A stretch of DNA of 33,449 nt from Thermoplasmata archaeon (GTDB lineage: Archaea > Thermoplasmatota > Thermoplasmata > Lutacidiplasmatales > UBA184). Of this stretch, positions 1-7,667 are shown in pieces (the first letter of the stretch is position 1; the number at the start of each line of letters is the position of its first letter). The notes under the pieces were generated by a model. The model saw only the letters and a program-made list of their open reading frames with translations, had not been told where the DNA came from and did not search any database. The DNA is taken from NCBI GenBank assembly GCA_028864975.1, contig JAGWLG010000038.1:1-33449 (forward strand), read 5' to 3'. The position numbers and the translations under genes are program-made.

Positions 1-1
1 C

Positions 2-283
2 GAGGACGAGGAGTCGGACGAGGAGTTCCGGGCGCAGCTACGCCGCGCCCCCGTTGTTCAGGGGCGCAGGCGCTTGGAGGTCCCGCTGGGGAGCGCGAGG
101 CGTCTCCACTCCTTGGTCCGTGCCGTGCTCCTCCTGTCGCGCTCGAGCCCGCAGGCCTGGGCCATCGAAGCGCCCACGGCGCGCTCACGAGAAGTGCCGG
201 CGCACCACTACGAGGTAGATGAGGAGGACCAAGAAGATGATGAACAGCAAGAGCGAGACGAAGTAGGAGCCGATGAGGAGTAG
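2..283 (+). CDS. Possible 3' end of a gene entering from the left edge
   Basis: An open frame runs from the window edge to a stop at 281-283. It begins with an acidic stretch (EDEESDEEF) followed by an arginine- and leucine-rich segment, and could be the C-terminal tail of an upstream protein. The last 99 nt lie opposite the 3' end of the membrane protein on the other strand. There the frame turns into an acidic run (DEEDQEDDEQQERD) that is simply the antisense of hydrophobic codons, so at least that part may be a shadow. No domain is recognised. This is weak evidence and the gene may not exist. Confidence 0.25.
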   Translation, partial: EDEESDEEFRAQLRRAPVVQGRRRLEVPLGSARRLHSLVRAVLLLSRSSPQAWAIEAPTARSREVPAHHYEVDEEDQEDDEQQERDEVGADEE

Positions 284-700
284 GCTCACCACGAGGATGG
301 TCAGGACAAGGGCCCAGAACTCGAGGTCCCACAGCCCTCGGGCCGTGGCGAGCATCACGATCCCGAGGATGAAGTAGAACCCCCCGGCGAGGACATCGCT
401 CCCGAAGGCCCCCTGGCCGAAGAACCGGTAGCCGAGCGCGACTCCTAGGCCAGCGAGGAGGAGGAGCAGCCCTCCCAGCAGCACGAAGAATCCGATGATC
501 CCGATGAGGATGGCCAAGATGCCCACCAGGATGGGAAGTTGCCGGGTCGGAGGCCTGGGAGAGAGTCCTCCCGAGGCAGGGCCGTACGCCCCGCCAAGGA
601 CTATCGGGGCGAGGAGCGGGCCCCCGGGACACGGCCGGGCCGTAGCCCGCCGCCGACCCAGCTTCTCGGTCAACGTCTCCGAAGAGTTCGCACGGCGCAT
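185..700 (-). CDS. Small multi-pass membrane protein, function unknown
   Basis: A protein of 171 residues. After a basic, glycine- and proline-rich N-terminus of about 50 residues it has four to five hydrophobic segments, roughly at residues 55-75, 77-92, 105-122, 128-147 and 148-166, ending in the basic tail VVVRRHFS. It should sit in the cytoplasmic membrane. No catalytic motif is visible and I do not recognise the family. The ATG at 700 is the first start, but the poorly conserved-looking N-terminus leaves room for a later start, for example a GTG just before VGILAILIG. It is divergent from thrS, with 75 nt between the two start codons. Confidence 0.6.
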   Translation of the reverse strand: MRRANSSETLTEKLGRRRATARPCPGGPLLAPIVLGGAYGPASGGLSPRPPTRQLPILVGILAILIGIIGFFVLLGGLLLLLAGLGVALGYRFFGQGAFGSDVLAGGFYFILGIVMLATARGLWDLEFWALVLTILVVSLLLIGSYFVSLLLFIIFLVLLIYLVVVRRHFS

Positions 701-740
701 AGCGCTTCGCTATCGACGGGGTGGTGGAGCCCTCCAGAGC

Positions 741-748
741 GTTATGTA
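741..748 (+). promoter_or_regulatory. TATA-like box of thrS
   Basis: GTTATGTA is centred about 31 nt before the thrS ATG at 776. With the usual archaeal spacing of 25-27 nt from TATA centre to transcript start, the mRNA would begin about 4 nt before the ATG, so it would be nearly leaderless. Confidence 0.45.
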
Positions 749-775
749 CATCCATCGCGCTCCGCGCGCTCGCCC

Positions 776-2719
776 ATGAAGCTCCTCTTCATCCACGCGG
801 ACCATCTGGCCTATGAGGCCCGCAAGCCCGCGCTGAAGACGCCCCCGCCGCTACCTCCCGAGGGGGGCAAAGGTTCGGCCGACGAAGCCCTTGTGGTCTT
901 CTACTGCGTGGAGGCCGCCGACGCTGCGGACCTCCCCGCGGTGGTCGAGCGGACCGTCGCTGAGGTCCAGGACGTGCTCGGACAGGTCAAGGCCGAGCGC
1001 GTGGTCCTCTACCCCTACGCGCATCTCTCCCAGAGCCTCGCGCGACCGAACGACGCACAGAAAGGCGGGGAGCTGCTCTTCGCCTCGGCCAAGGAGAAGC
1101 TCGGGGTTCCCGTGCAGGCGTCGCCCTTCGGCTACTACAAGGCCTTCGAGATCAAGGCGAAGGGGCACCCTCTCGCCGAGCTCTCCCGGAGCGTCACGCT
1201 CGGGGGGCCGGCCTCGGGCCCCGCCGCCGTGGCTCTCGTGAACAAGCCCGCGAAGGGCGCCCCTACGGCGAGCGGAGTCGCAGCTTCGACCCAGAAGGAG
1301 AGCGAAGCGCTCCAGAAGGAGAAGAAGCTCGTCTCCTCTTGGTTCATTCTGACGCCCGAGGCGAAGCTCGTCCCGGCCAGCGAGTACGACTTCTCCAAGG
1401 ACAAGGAGTTCGAGTCGTTCTACCGCTACGAGACGCAAGGCACGAGGCAGGCGGGCGAGGAGCCGCCGCACGTCCGCCTGATGCGCGAGCTCGAGCTCGT
1501 CGACTACGAGCCCGCGGCCGACGCCGGGAACTTCCGCTGGTACCCAAAGGGTCAGCTCATCAAGCGCCTGCTCCAAGAACAGTGCTCGGAGGTGATTCGA
1601 AAGGCCGGGGGGATGCGCGTCGAGACCCCCATCATGTACGACTACGAGCACCCCGCGCTCAAGCGCTACCTGGACCGGTTCCCGGCCCGCCAGTACATCC
1701 TGCGCTCCGAGGACAAGGACTACTTCCTGCGGTTCGCGGCCTGCTTCGGCCAGTACATGATCTTCCACGACATGGTGATGGGGCGGAAGGACCTCCCGGT
1801 CCGCCTCTACGAGCTCACCCACTACTCGTTCCGTCGGGAACAGACGGGGGAGCTCTCCGGACTGCGCCGTCTCCGGACGTTCACCATGCCCGACATGCAC
1901 ACGCTCACGGCGGACATGGAGCAGGCGAAGGCCGAGTTCTTGGCCCAGTTCCGTCTCTGCCAGCAGTGGATGTCCGACATTGGGGTCCCGTACAACGCTG
2001 CCCTCCGGTTCGTGCGGAGCTTCTACGACGAGAATCCCGAGTTCGTCCGAGCTCTGGCCAAGGAGAACGGACGTCCGATGGTCGTCGAGATGTGGGAGGA
2101 CCGGTTCTTCTACTTCGTGACGAAGATGGAGTTCCACCCGCTCGACACCCAGGGGCGTGCCGCGGCCCTCTCCACGGTCCAGATCGATGTCGAGAACGGG
2201 GAGCGCTTCGGCATCCAGTACACCGACTCCGACGGGAAGCGCAAGCACCCGATCATCCTGCACAACAGCGTCCCCGGCGCGATCGAAAGGAACCTCTACG
2301 CGATCCTCGAGAACGAGGCCAAGAAGATGTCCCAGGGGAAGAAGGGGGCCCTTCCGTTCTGGCTGGCCCCCGTGCAAGTGCGACTGCTCCCGGTCTCGGA
2401 CACGTTCAACGACGCCTGCCTCAAGATCGCGAAGGAGCTCGAGGACCGATGCGGGGTTCGCGTCGACCTGGACGACCGGGACGAAGGGATCGGTCGCAAG
2501 ATCCGGGACGCCGAGAAGGAGTGGGTCCCGCTCATCCTGGTCTATGGGGAGAAGGAATCGGGCGGGGCGAAGTTCTCGGTCCGAACGCGCGAGGGTCCGA
2601 ACCTCGCTCTGTCCTTGGACGAACTCGTCTCCGAGATCCTGAAGCGCCAGGGCGATAAGCCCCGTGCCTCGCTAGGGCTCCCGACCCGGTTGAACCTGCG
2701 GCCCACCTTCCGCGGCTGA
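776..2719 (+). CDS. thrS: Threonyl-tRNA synthetase, archaeal type
   Basis: Charges tRNA-Thr with threonine in the cytoplasm. The protein has 647 residues. The start at MKLLFIHADHLAYEA matches archaeal ThrRS; the frame stays open upstream but that part is arginine-rich and does not look coding. Residues 1 to about 145 form the archaeal editing domain related to D-aminoacyl-tRNA deacylase, which removes mischarged serine; the bacterial TGS/editing domains are absent. The class II core follows, with motif 2 FRRE at 352-355 and a motif 3 arginine near 505. Cys323, His375 and His496 are placed as the zinc ligands that select threonine. The C-terminal ~115 residues, from PFWLAPVQVRLLPVS, are the anticodon-binding domain. 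The last 48 nt overlap, tail to tail, the 3' end of the surface hydrolase gene on the other strand. Function is confident. Confidence 0.97.
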   Translation: MKLLFIHADHLAYEARKPALKTPPPLPPEGGKGSADEALVVFYCVEAADAADLPAVVERTVAEVQDVLGQVKAERVVLYPYAHLSQSLARPNDAQKGGELLFASAKEKLGVPVQASPFGYYKAFEIKAKGHPLAELSRSVTLGGPASGPAAVALVNKPAKGAPTASGVAASTQKESEALQKEKKLVSSWFILTPEAKLVPASEYDFSKDKEFESFYRYETQGTRQAGEEPPHVRLMRELELVDYEPAADAGNFRWYPKGQLIKRLLQEQCSEVIRKAGGMRVETPIMYDYEHPALKRYLDRFPARQYILRSEDKDYFLRFAACFGQYMIFHDMVMGRKDLPVRLYELTHYSFRREQTGELSGLRRLRTFTMPDMHTLTADMEQAKAEFLAQFRLCQQWMSDIGVPYNAALRFVRSFYDENPEFVRALAKENGRPMVVEMWEDRFFYFVTKMEFHPLDTQGRAAALSTVQIDVENGERFGIQYTDSDGKRKHPIILHNSVPGAIERNLYAILENEAKKMSQGKKGALPFWLAPVQVRLLPVSDTFNDACLKIAKELEDRCGVRVDLDDRDEGIGRKIRDAEKEWVPLILVYGEKESGGAKFSVRTREGPNLALSLDELVSEILKRQGDKPRASLGLPTRLNLRPTFRG

Positions 2720-4768
2720 TCCCTCCGAAAGGGAGGGCCGCCGCCGGCGCCGAAAGAGGAACAGGGGGACCAGCATCGCCACTACGAGGACGGCGCCTCC
2801 CACGACGATCAGGAGCGCCCAAGTGGCGTAGGGGGGTGAGGGAGGGGGTACGGAGGGGCAGTTGAACGCCAAGCCCGACTCGGTGACCGTTACGTTCGCG
2901 ACCGCCCTCGACCCCCGCGAATCGGTGACGGTGACCGTCGCGGTCCAGGGGTCCTGACCGGCGTAGGCGTGCGTCGCGTTCTCGCTGTTCCAATCCGACG
3001 AGCCGTCGCCGAACGACCAGTCGAAACTGTAAGGGGGGACGCCCCCGCCGACCGAGCTCGTCAGGCTCGCATTGAGCCCCGGGTGGCCCTTGCAGGTCCC
3101 GCAGGCGCAGCTCACGTTCAGGACCTTCATGCTCGCGACCACCGTCAGCGCGGAGACGCTCTCGACCCGGACCACGACGCTGGCGTTCACGGAGTCCCCA
3201 TTGGTATCGTTGACCCACACTCGCGTAAGGAAGGTCCCTGGGCGGACGAAGAGGTGGGTAGCGTTCTGGGTCGTCGCAGCGGGACCACCGTCCCCGAAAC
3301 GCCACGCGAATCGGTAGAGGGGGACCCCTCCTACGGGGGTGGACGAGAAGGCTGCGCTCAGGGGTGCGGAGCCCGTGGTCGGGGTACCCATCGCCGCAAC
3401 CGTGAGCGGAGGGACACAGCTGGTACCCGAAGTGATGTTGATCGAGCGACCCGAGGTCGCGCTGCCCCCCGCGTGGTCGCGGACCGTTAGGGTGACCGAG
3501 TACGTCCCCCCATTGGAATAGGCGTGCAGGGGATTCTCGCTGGTCGAGGCCGACCCGTCTCCGAAGGTCCAGGACCAGAGGTATGGTGGGACCCCTCCGT
3601 TGGCCGTTCCGTTGAACCCCACCGCGGTGCCGCACGGCGCCGAGGGCGGCCCGGCCGCCTGGGCCGACAGGGTCGTCGAACCCACCACTTTCACGAGGGT
3701 CGCGGCCGAGGGTACGAGCGCGCCGTCCGCGTCGGTCACCGTGACGTTGACCGAGTAGTTCCCCGGAGCGCTCGGAGCACAGGTCAGCGAGCTCGCGTTC
3801 TGGCTCGCGCAGCCAGGGGGCAGCCCGCTCCAGAGGTAGGTGTAGTTCCATCCCCCTCCCGAGGCGATCACCGAGAACGTCGCGGAGGACCCTACGGTCA
3901 GCGTTCCCGCGGGAGCGACGCTGACGTTCGAGACCTGGAGCGGGTCGGCGACCCCCACCTCGGATCCCCAATACGATGGAAGGGCTCCGTAGGGGTTCGG
4001 GAGCCCCAGGTCCGTGGCAAAGACCCATCCTGCCCCGCGAGCGTGCGCGAGGGTGAGCACGCTTTCCATCTGCGCGACGGAGCCCACGCCGTAGACCACG
4101 TGCCAGAAGTGGCTCGGAGCGTAGCTCATGGTCCAGGAGGCTCCCGTGTACGCCGTCGTGTAGTTCGCGTAGGTGTCCTCGAACGTGAGGAGGACGTCCG
4201 AGATCGGGCCGTAGCACGCCCCGGTGGCCGTCCCCGGGTTCAGGACCACGTCGTCGAGGCCGGCCTTGGCCTTCGTGTAGTTGTAGAGCGTGCTGTAGTA
4301 GGCAACGGTCGAGGCCGTGCAGACGTTCGACGCCTCGTCAAAGAAGATCCCGTCCACACCGTACCAGTTGTAGTAGTCGTCGACCCAGCTCTCCGCTTGG
4401 GAGACGCTGACACCCCCACCGGCGTAGCTGGTGTGCACGTACCCCAGGACCCGGATGCCCTGACCCTGGGTCGCCTTGACGGCCTGGACGTACGTCGGGT
4501 CGGACGTGCTTCCAGGTCCGCTCGAGGGGTTCACGACCACGAACCCGACGGCAGCGGAGTCGTTCTGGACCGTGCTCCAGGCCGCCCCCGGATAGATGTA
4601 GAGCGGGACCGCGACGCGCAGGGGTTGGGGGACGGGCGGGGCCGCGCGCACCGACGGGGCCCCCAGGATGAGCGAAGAGAGGAGGAGCGCGGCCGTGAGC
4701 AACCACGTGAGGCCCTTTCGTGGGAGCACGGCCCCTCTCCTCCCGCCCAGAGACCGAGCTGACCTCAC
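2672..4768 (-). CDS. Secreted, membrane-anchored spherulin-4/GH135-like glycoside hydrolase with PKD domains
   Basis: A protein of 698 residues. A signal peptide (hydrophobic at 20-36, ending near VRA-AP) precedes a spherulin-4-like TIM-barrel domain at about 48-275. Characterised relatives (GH135, Aspergillus Sph3) cut galactosamine-containing exopolysaccharide. The acidic residues expected for catalysis appear present: Asp144-Glu145 in GVDGIFFDEAS and Glu197 in LLTFEDTY. An Ig-like segment and three PKD domains follow (WTFGDGS, WRFGDGG, WSFGDGS), then a membrane helix and a basic tail (FRRRRRP), so the enzyme should face outward. The GTG start overlaps the stop of the upstream SGNH gene as GTGA, showing translational coupling; GTG at 4732 would also leave a good signal peptide. 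Spherulin-4 fold is confident; substrate is inferred. Confidence 0.85.
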   Translation of the reverse strand: MRSARSLGGRRGAVLPRKGLTWLLTAALLLSSLILGAPSVRAAPPVPQPLRVAVPLYIYPGAAWSTVQNDSAAVGFVVVNPSSGPGSTSDPTYVQAVKATQGQGIRVLGYVHTSYAGGGVSVSQAESWVDDYYNWYGVDGIFFDEASNVCTASTVAYYSTLYNYTKAKAGLDDVVLNPGTATGACYGPISDVLLTFEDTYANYTTAYTGASWTMSYAPSHFWHVVYGVGSVAQMESVLTLAHARGAGWVFATDLGLPNPYGALPSYWGSEVGVADPLQVSNVSVAPAGTLTVGSSATFSVIASGGGWNYTYLWSGLPPGCASQNASSLTCAPSAPGNYSVNVTVTDADGALVPSAATLVKVVGSTTLSAQAAGPPSAPCGTAVGFNGTANGGVPPYLWSWTFGDGSASTSENPLHAYSNGGTYSVTLTVRDHAGGSATSGRSINITSGTSCVPPLTVAAMGTPTTGSAPLSAAFSSTPVGGVPLYRFAWRFGDGGPAATTQNATHLFVRPGTFLTRVWVNDTNGDSVNASVVVRVESVSALTVVASMKVLNVSCACGTCKGHPGLNASLTSSVGGGVPPYSFDWSFGDGSSDWNSENATHAYAGQDPWTATVTVTDSRGSRAVANVTVTESGLAFNCPSVPPPSPPYATWALLIVVGGAVLVVAMLVPLFLFRRRRRPSLSEGSAAEGGPQVQPGREP

Positions 4769-6612
4769 CCCAGGGGGGGCAAGCCAGCTCTTGGAGAGGT
4801 TCCCTCTTCGCTCGGCCCATGCGACGCGAAGCCGGTCGCGCTTCCCGCCGCAGGGGTGGCGTTCAGGTACCGTCGGCGCAGCAGCATCCCTCCGGTGGCC
4901 ATGGCTCCCAGGAAGGCCGCCGGTCCGACGACCAGGAGCAGCCCCAGATTCGAGCCGGGCGCATACGAGGCGACCGGCGTTGGACCAGGGCTGGGAGCCG
5001 GCTGGCTGGTCGGAGGCGCTGGGGGAAGGACCTGAAGACCGGCGGACGTCGAGGCGGTCGCCAATCCGCTGGAAGCCTCCACACGGACCGTGGCGTTCCC
5101 GGGAGCCCCCGCCGCAACAAAGAGGGCCGAAGACCCGTCGTTCTCCGGGATCAGCTGACCCAGGGAGCCCAGGCTCAAGGTCCAGCTGTAGGCCACGCCG
5201 CCCGACATGAGCGAATGGTTGGAGTCGAACGCGAGGGCATCGAACGTGACGGTGCCGCCCTCAGGAAGGGTGCTGGAGGACAGGGCCCTCAACGAGACAT
5301 TGGCCAACGGGTACGAGGGCCCCGAGGAAGGAGAGGTGATCTCGACCTGGTACATGGTCGAAGGGGCCGAGGCTGGGAGCGACGCATGGTAGCCGGACTC
5401 GTCGCTCGCGGTGACATAGAGGTCCAGGGTCCCGACGGTCGACGTGGCGTTGAACGGCAGGGTGCCGCTGAGCGTGCCGTTGCCGGTCCAGCTCCCCGAG
5501 GGTGCCGAGAGGTTCACGGTGGACCAGAAGAACGCCCCGGTCTCCTTGTACGTGACGTTGACGTAGGGGGGGAGCGACGGGAGGTCCATCACGTCCTGGA
5601 CCCCGACCTGGACGACGAGGTGGGTGGCGACCGGGATGGACGCAGGAAGCGCCGGGGCCGAGGTGAACCTTGGGAACTGGGCTGCGTAGGGGAGCGCCGC
5701 CCACCACTCGTCCGCGATCTCGGCATGGCCGAAGGGGCTCGGGTGGAAGAAGTCGAGCGTGTTCACGTCCAACGCCGAGAAGCTCAGGTTGCCGATGTCC
5801 CAGGTCGAGATGGTCTGGGAGAAGTGCGCGGTCGCGTTCGCGACGATGAGGGCTTCCATGTGGTTGTAGGCGCGGATCATGTACTCCATCATGGCCCGAC
5901 CCGAGGAGGTGAGCAGGGCGGGGCAGGTGTTCTGCCAGACCAGCTGGGCCTGGCTGTTGCCGCCGAAGAGGTCCCAGAGAATCGTCACGTTGACCACGTT
6001 CGCCATCGCGATCACCGCGTTCGGGGCGAGCCCCGCTCCCAGGACCCGGAACGTGTGGTTGAGCGACTGGGAGAAGTTCGCGACGGACGTGGGCGCGGGA
6101 GTTCCTGAGGAGCTGTGGCAGACGTCGTTCCCGCCGATCAGGATCGTGACGAACCCGGCCCGCTCCTCCACGGCGTCGACCGACTGCCAGACCATGTCCA
6201 TGGCCTTGTCCCCGGGGACCGCGAGCAGATGCTCGGTCAGTCGCTGACCCGTGGTGTTCGGGTAGATCGTGAGCAGGCGCTGATAGAACGAGAAGACGTT
6301 CCCGCGAAGGTTCGTGTTGTTCCCTACGGCGTAGGAATACCAGGGCTGTTCTCCCAGGTGGGCCGGATTGCTGTCCGAGTCGTAGGCGGGGGTGATCGAA
6401 TCTCCCAGGGCCGCGTAGACCTGGGGGTCAGGGAGCGGGGTCCCTGGAGTCGACACCGCGGCGGACAGGGTCGGGCGGGGGCTCGTGGAAGGCGTCGGTC
6501 CTGGACCGAAGGCGAGGGCGTTCGCGGGGAGGAGGAGCGACGCGGCGAGGAGCGCCGCGCCAAGGCCAGGGAGGTAGGGAGGGAGCTTCCGCCACACGGT
6601 CGGCGGCACCAC
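4765..6612 (-). CDS. Secreted SGNH/GDSL esterase, membrane-anchored
   Basis: A protein of 615 residues with an N-terminal signal peptide (hydrophobic at 16-34). The SGNH hydrolase domain spans about 64-310: block I ALGDSIT with nucleophile Ser72, block III IGGND with Asn162, and block V DFFHPSPFGH with Asp287 and His290. The family includes lipases, carbohydrate esterases and polysaccharide deacetylases. After it come beta-rich modules, one of which (AYSWTLSLGSLGQLIP) resembles the repeat in the giant surface protein at 12.1-15.3 kb. A membrane helix and a short basic segment (LLRRRYLN) close the protein. It is the first gene of an operon with the GH135-like hydrolase. GTG at 6612 gives the longest frame; the promoter spacing fits GTG 6597 better. 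Substrate is unknown; deacetylation of the partner's polysaccharide is an inference. Confidence 0.85.
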   Translation of the reverse strand: MVPPTVWRKLPPYLPGLGAALLAASLLLPANALAFGPGPTPSTSPRPTLSAAVSTPGTPLPDPQVYAALGDSITPAYDSDSNPAHLGEQPWYSYAVGNNTNLRGNVFSFYQRLLTIYPNTTGQRLTEHLLAVPGDKAMDMVWQSVDAVEERAGFVTILIGGNDVCHSSSGTPAPTSVANFSQSLNHTFRVLGAGLAPNAVIAMANVVNVTILWDLFGGNSQAQLVWQNTCPALLTSSGRAMMEYMIRAYNHMEALIVANATAHFSQTISTWDIGNLSFSALDVNTLDFFHPSPFGHAEIADEWWAALPYAAQFPRFTSAPALPASIPVATHLVVQVGVQDVMDLPSLPPYVNVTYKETGAFFWSTVNLSAPSGSWTGNGTLSGTLPFNATSTVGTLDLYVTASDESGYHASLPASAPSTMYQVEITSPSSGPSYPLANVSLRALSSSTLPEGGTVTFDALAFDSNHSLMSGGVAYSWTLSLGSLGQLIPENDGSSALFVAAGAPGNATVRVEASSGLATASTSAGLQVLPPAPPTSQPAPSPGPTPVASYAPGSNLGLLLVVGPAAFLGAMATGGMLLRRRYLNATPAAGSATGFASHGPSEEGTSPRAGLPPLG

Positions 6613-6622
6613 CTGGCCGCCG

Positions 6623-6630
6623 CTATTTAG
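6623..6630 (-). promoter_or_regulatory. TATA-like box of the SGNH esterase operon
   Basis: CTAAATAG on the minus strand is the only AT-rich element in the 92-nt divergent gap. Its centre lies about 27-30 nt before GTG 6597, which would give a leaderless mRNA. It lies only 15 nt before GTG 6612, so it argues for the shorter start. Confidence 0.4.
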
Positions 6631-6704
6631 GGAAAGGGGTGGGGCGACGCGGGACGGCCTGGACGCACAGGTACGCTCATGGCCTTCTTTTCCTTCGCTA
6701 GCGC

Positions 6705-7667
6705 GTGGGACCGAGCGATGGCCTCCTCCGGTTCGGGCGGCAACACCTCTACCTGCACTCTTCCGAGCGGATGCCGGAGCTGCGCTCGGGCAGCATGGAT
6801 GTCATCGTCACCAGCCCCCCGTACAACCGCGGGAAGAACTACGACCCGCGGTACTCCGACCGCCTCCCCGAGAAGGAGTACCGCCAGTTGCTCCTCCGCG
6901 TCTTCCGAGAGTGCCACCGCGTGCTCGCGCCTGACGGGGTCTTCTTCCTCAATATCGGAGACGGGGCCCGCGACCAGGGGAAGAGCGAGAAGGTCTGCGC
7001 CTGGGCGCAGGAGGCGGGGTTCCACCGCCTGCAGACCCTGGTCTGGCTGAAGACGATCCTGGGCAAGGGACACTTCACCCCCTCGGGGCAAGGTCGGAGG
7101 TTCTCGAACGTCTTCGAGTACATCTTCCTCCTCTCCAAGACGAAGCATCCCCGCCTCGATGTACGGGCCGTGGGCATCCCCTACGCCGACAAGTCCAACA
7201 TCGGCCGCTACAGCCAGGTCGACCTTCGCGACGCCGGGAACGTCTGGTTCGTCCCGTACCGGGAGACGACGGGAGCCACCGTGAAGAAGGGCCACGAGGC
7301 GCCCTATCCGGTGGAGCTGCCTTGGCGCGCGATCCGGTGCGTCCCCCAGGCACGAAGGGTCCTCGATCCCTTCGCGGGAACCGGCTCCTCGCTGGCCGCC
7401 GCCGAGAGCCTGGGCATCGAGGGCGTGGGGTACGAACCGTATCCCCAGCTCCGTGTGATCGAGCGAAGGCTCGCGACCCCTTTCCACCCGCCCCCTGTCG
7501 TTCTGCTGCCAGAGCTCGAGCGCTCCGTGCGCTTCCTTGCGGACCGGGGCCTCCTGGTCAGACCCCCTGGGAGCGCGAAGCTCCCCGCCCGAGAGCGCGA
7601 GGCGTGGGACACCCTGGGGAGGGTCCTCGAAGCCCTGCGAGGGGGCCTCCCGCCTCGGGTCTCCTAG
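6705..7667 (+). CDS. Orphan DNA methyltransferase, beta class, N4-cytosine or N6-adenine
   Basis: A protein of 320 residues that transfers a methyl group from SAM to an exocyclic amino group in DNA. The catalytic motif IV TSPPYN is at 36-41 and the SAM-binding motif I DPFAGTGS at 221-228. This order, IV before I, defines the beta class. The S/T-PPY form is commonest in N4-cytosine enzymes. The middle segment (about 120-200) should hold the target recognition domain. GTG 6705 is the first in-frame start after a TAG at 6699, and the TSPPYN spacing from the start is normal. No restriction endonuclease or specificity subunit lies nearby, so it is probably a solitary regulatory or housekeeping methylase. 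Its stop shares the bases CTAG with the stop of the convergent ATPase-like gene. Confidence 0.9.
   Translation: MGPSDGLLRFGRQHLYLHSSERMPELRSGSMDVIVTSPPYNRGKNYDPRYSDRLPEKEYRQLLLRVFRECHRVLAPDGVFFLNIGDGARDQGKSEKVCAWAQEAGFHRLQTLVWLKTILGKGHFTPSGQGRRFSNVFEYIFLLSKTKHPRLDVRAVGIPYADKSNIGRYSQVDLRDAGNVWFVPYRETTGATVKKGHEAPYPVELPWRAIRCVPQARRVLDPFAGTGSSLAAAESLGIEGVGYEPYPQLRVIERRLATPFHPPPVVLLPELERSVRFLADRGLLVRPPGSAKLPAREREAWDTLGRVLEALRGGLPPRVS

Noticed and set aside
2296..2535. Short minus-strand frame inside thrS
   Set aside because: Antisense of the anticodon-binding domain; no promoter or start context.
4720..6108. Long plus-strand open frame of 462 codons opposite the SGNH gene
   Set aside because: Arg/Gly-rich composition typical of antisense frames in GC-rich DNA; the opposite strand has clear SGNH motifs.
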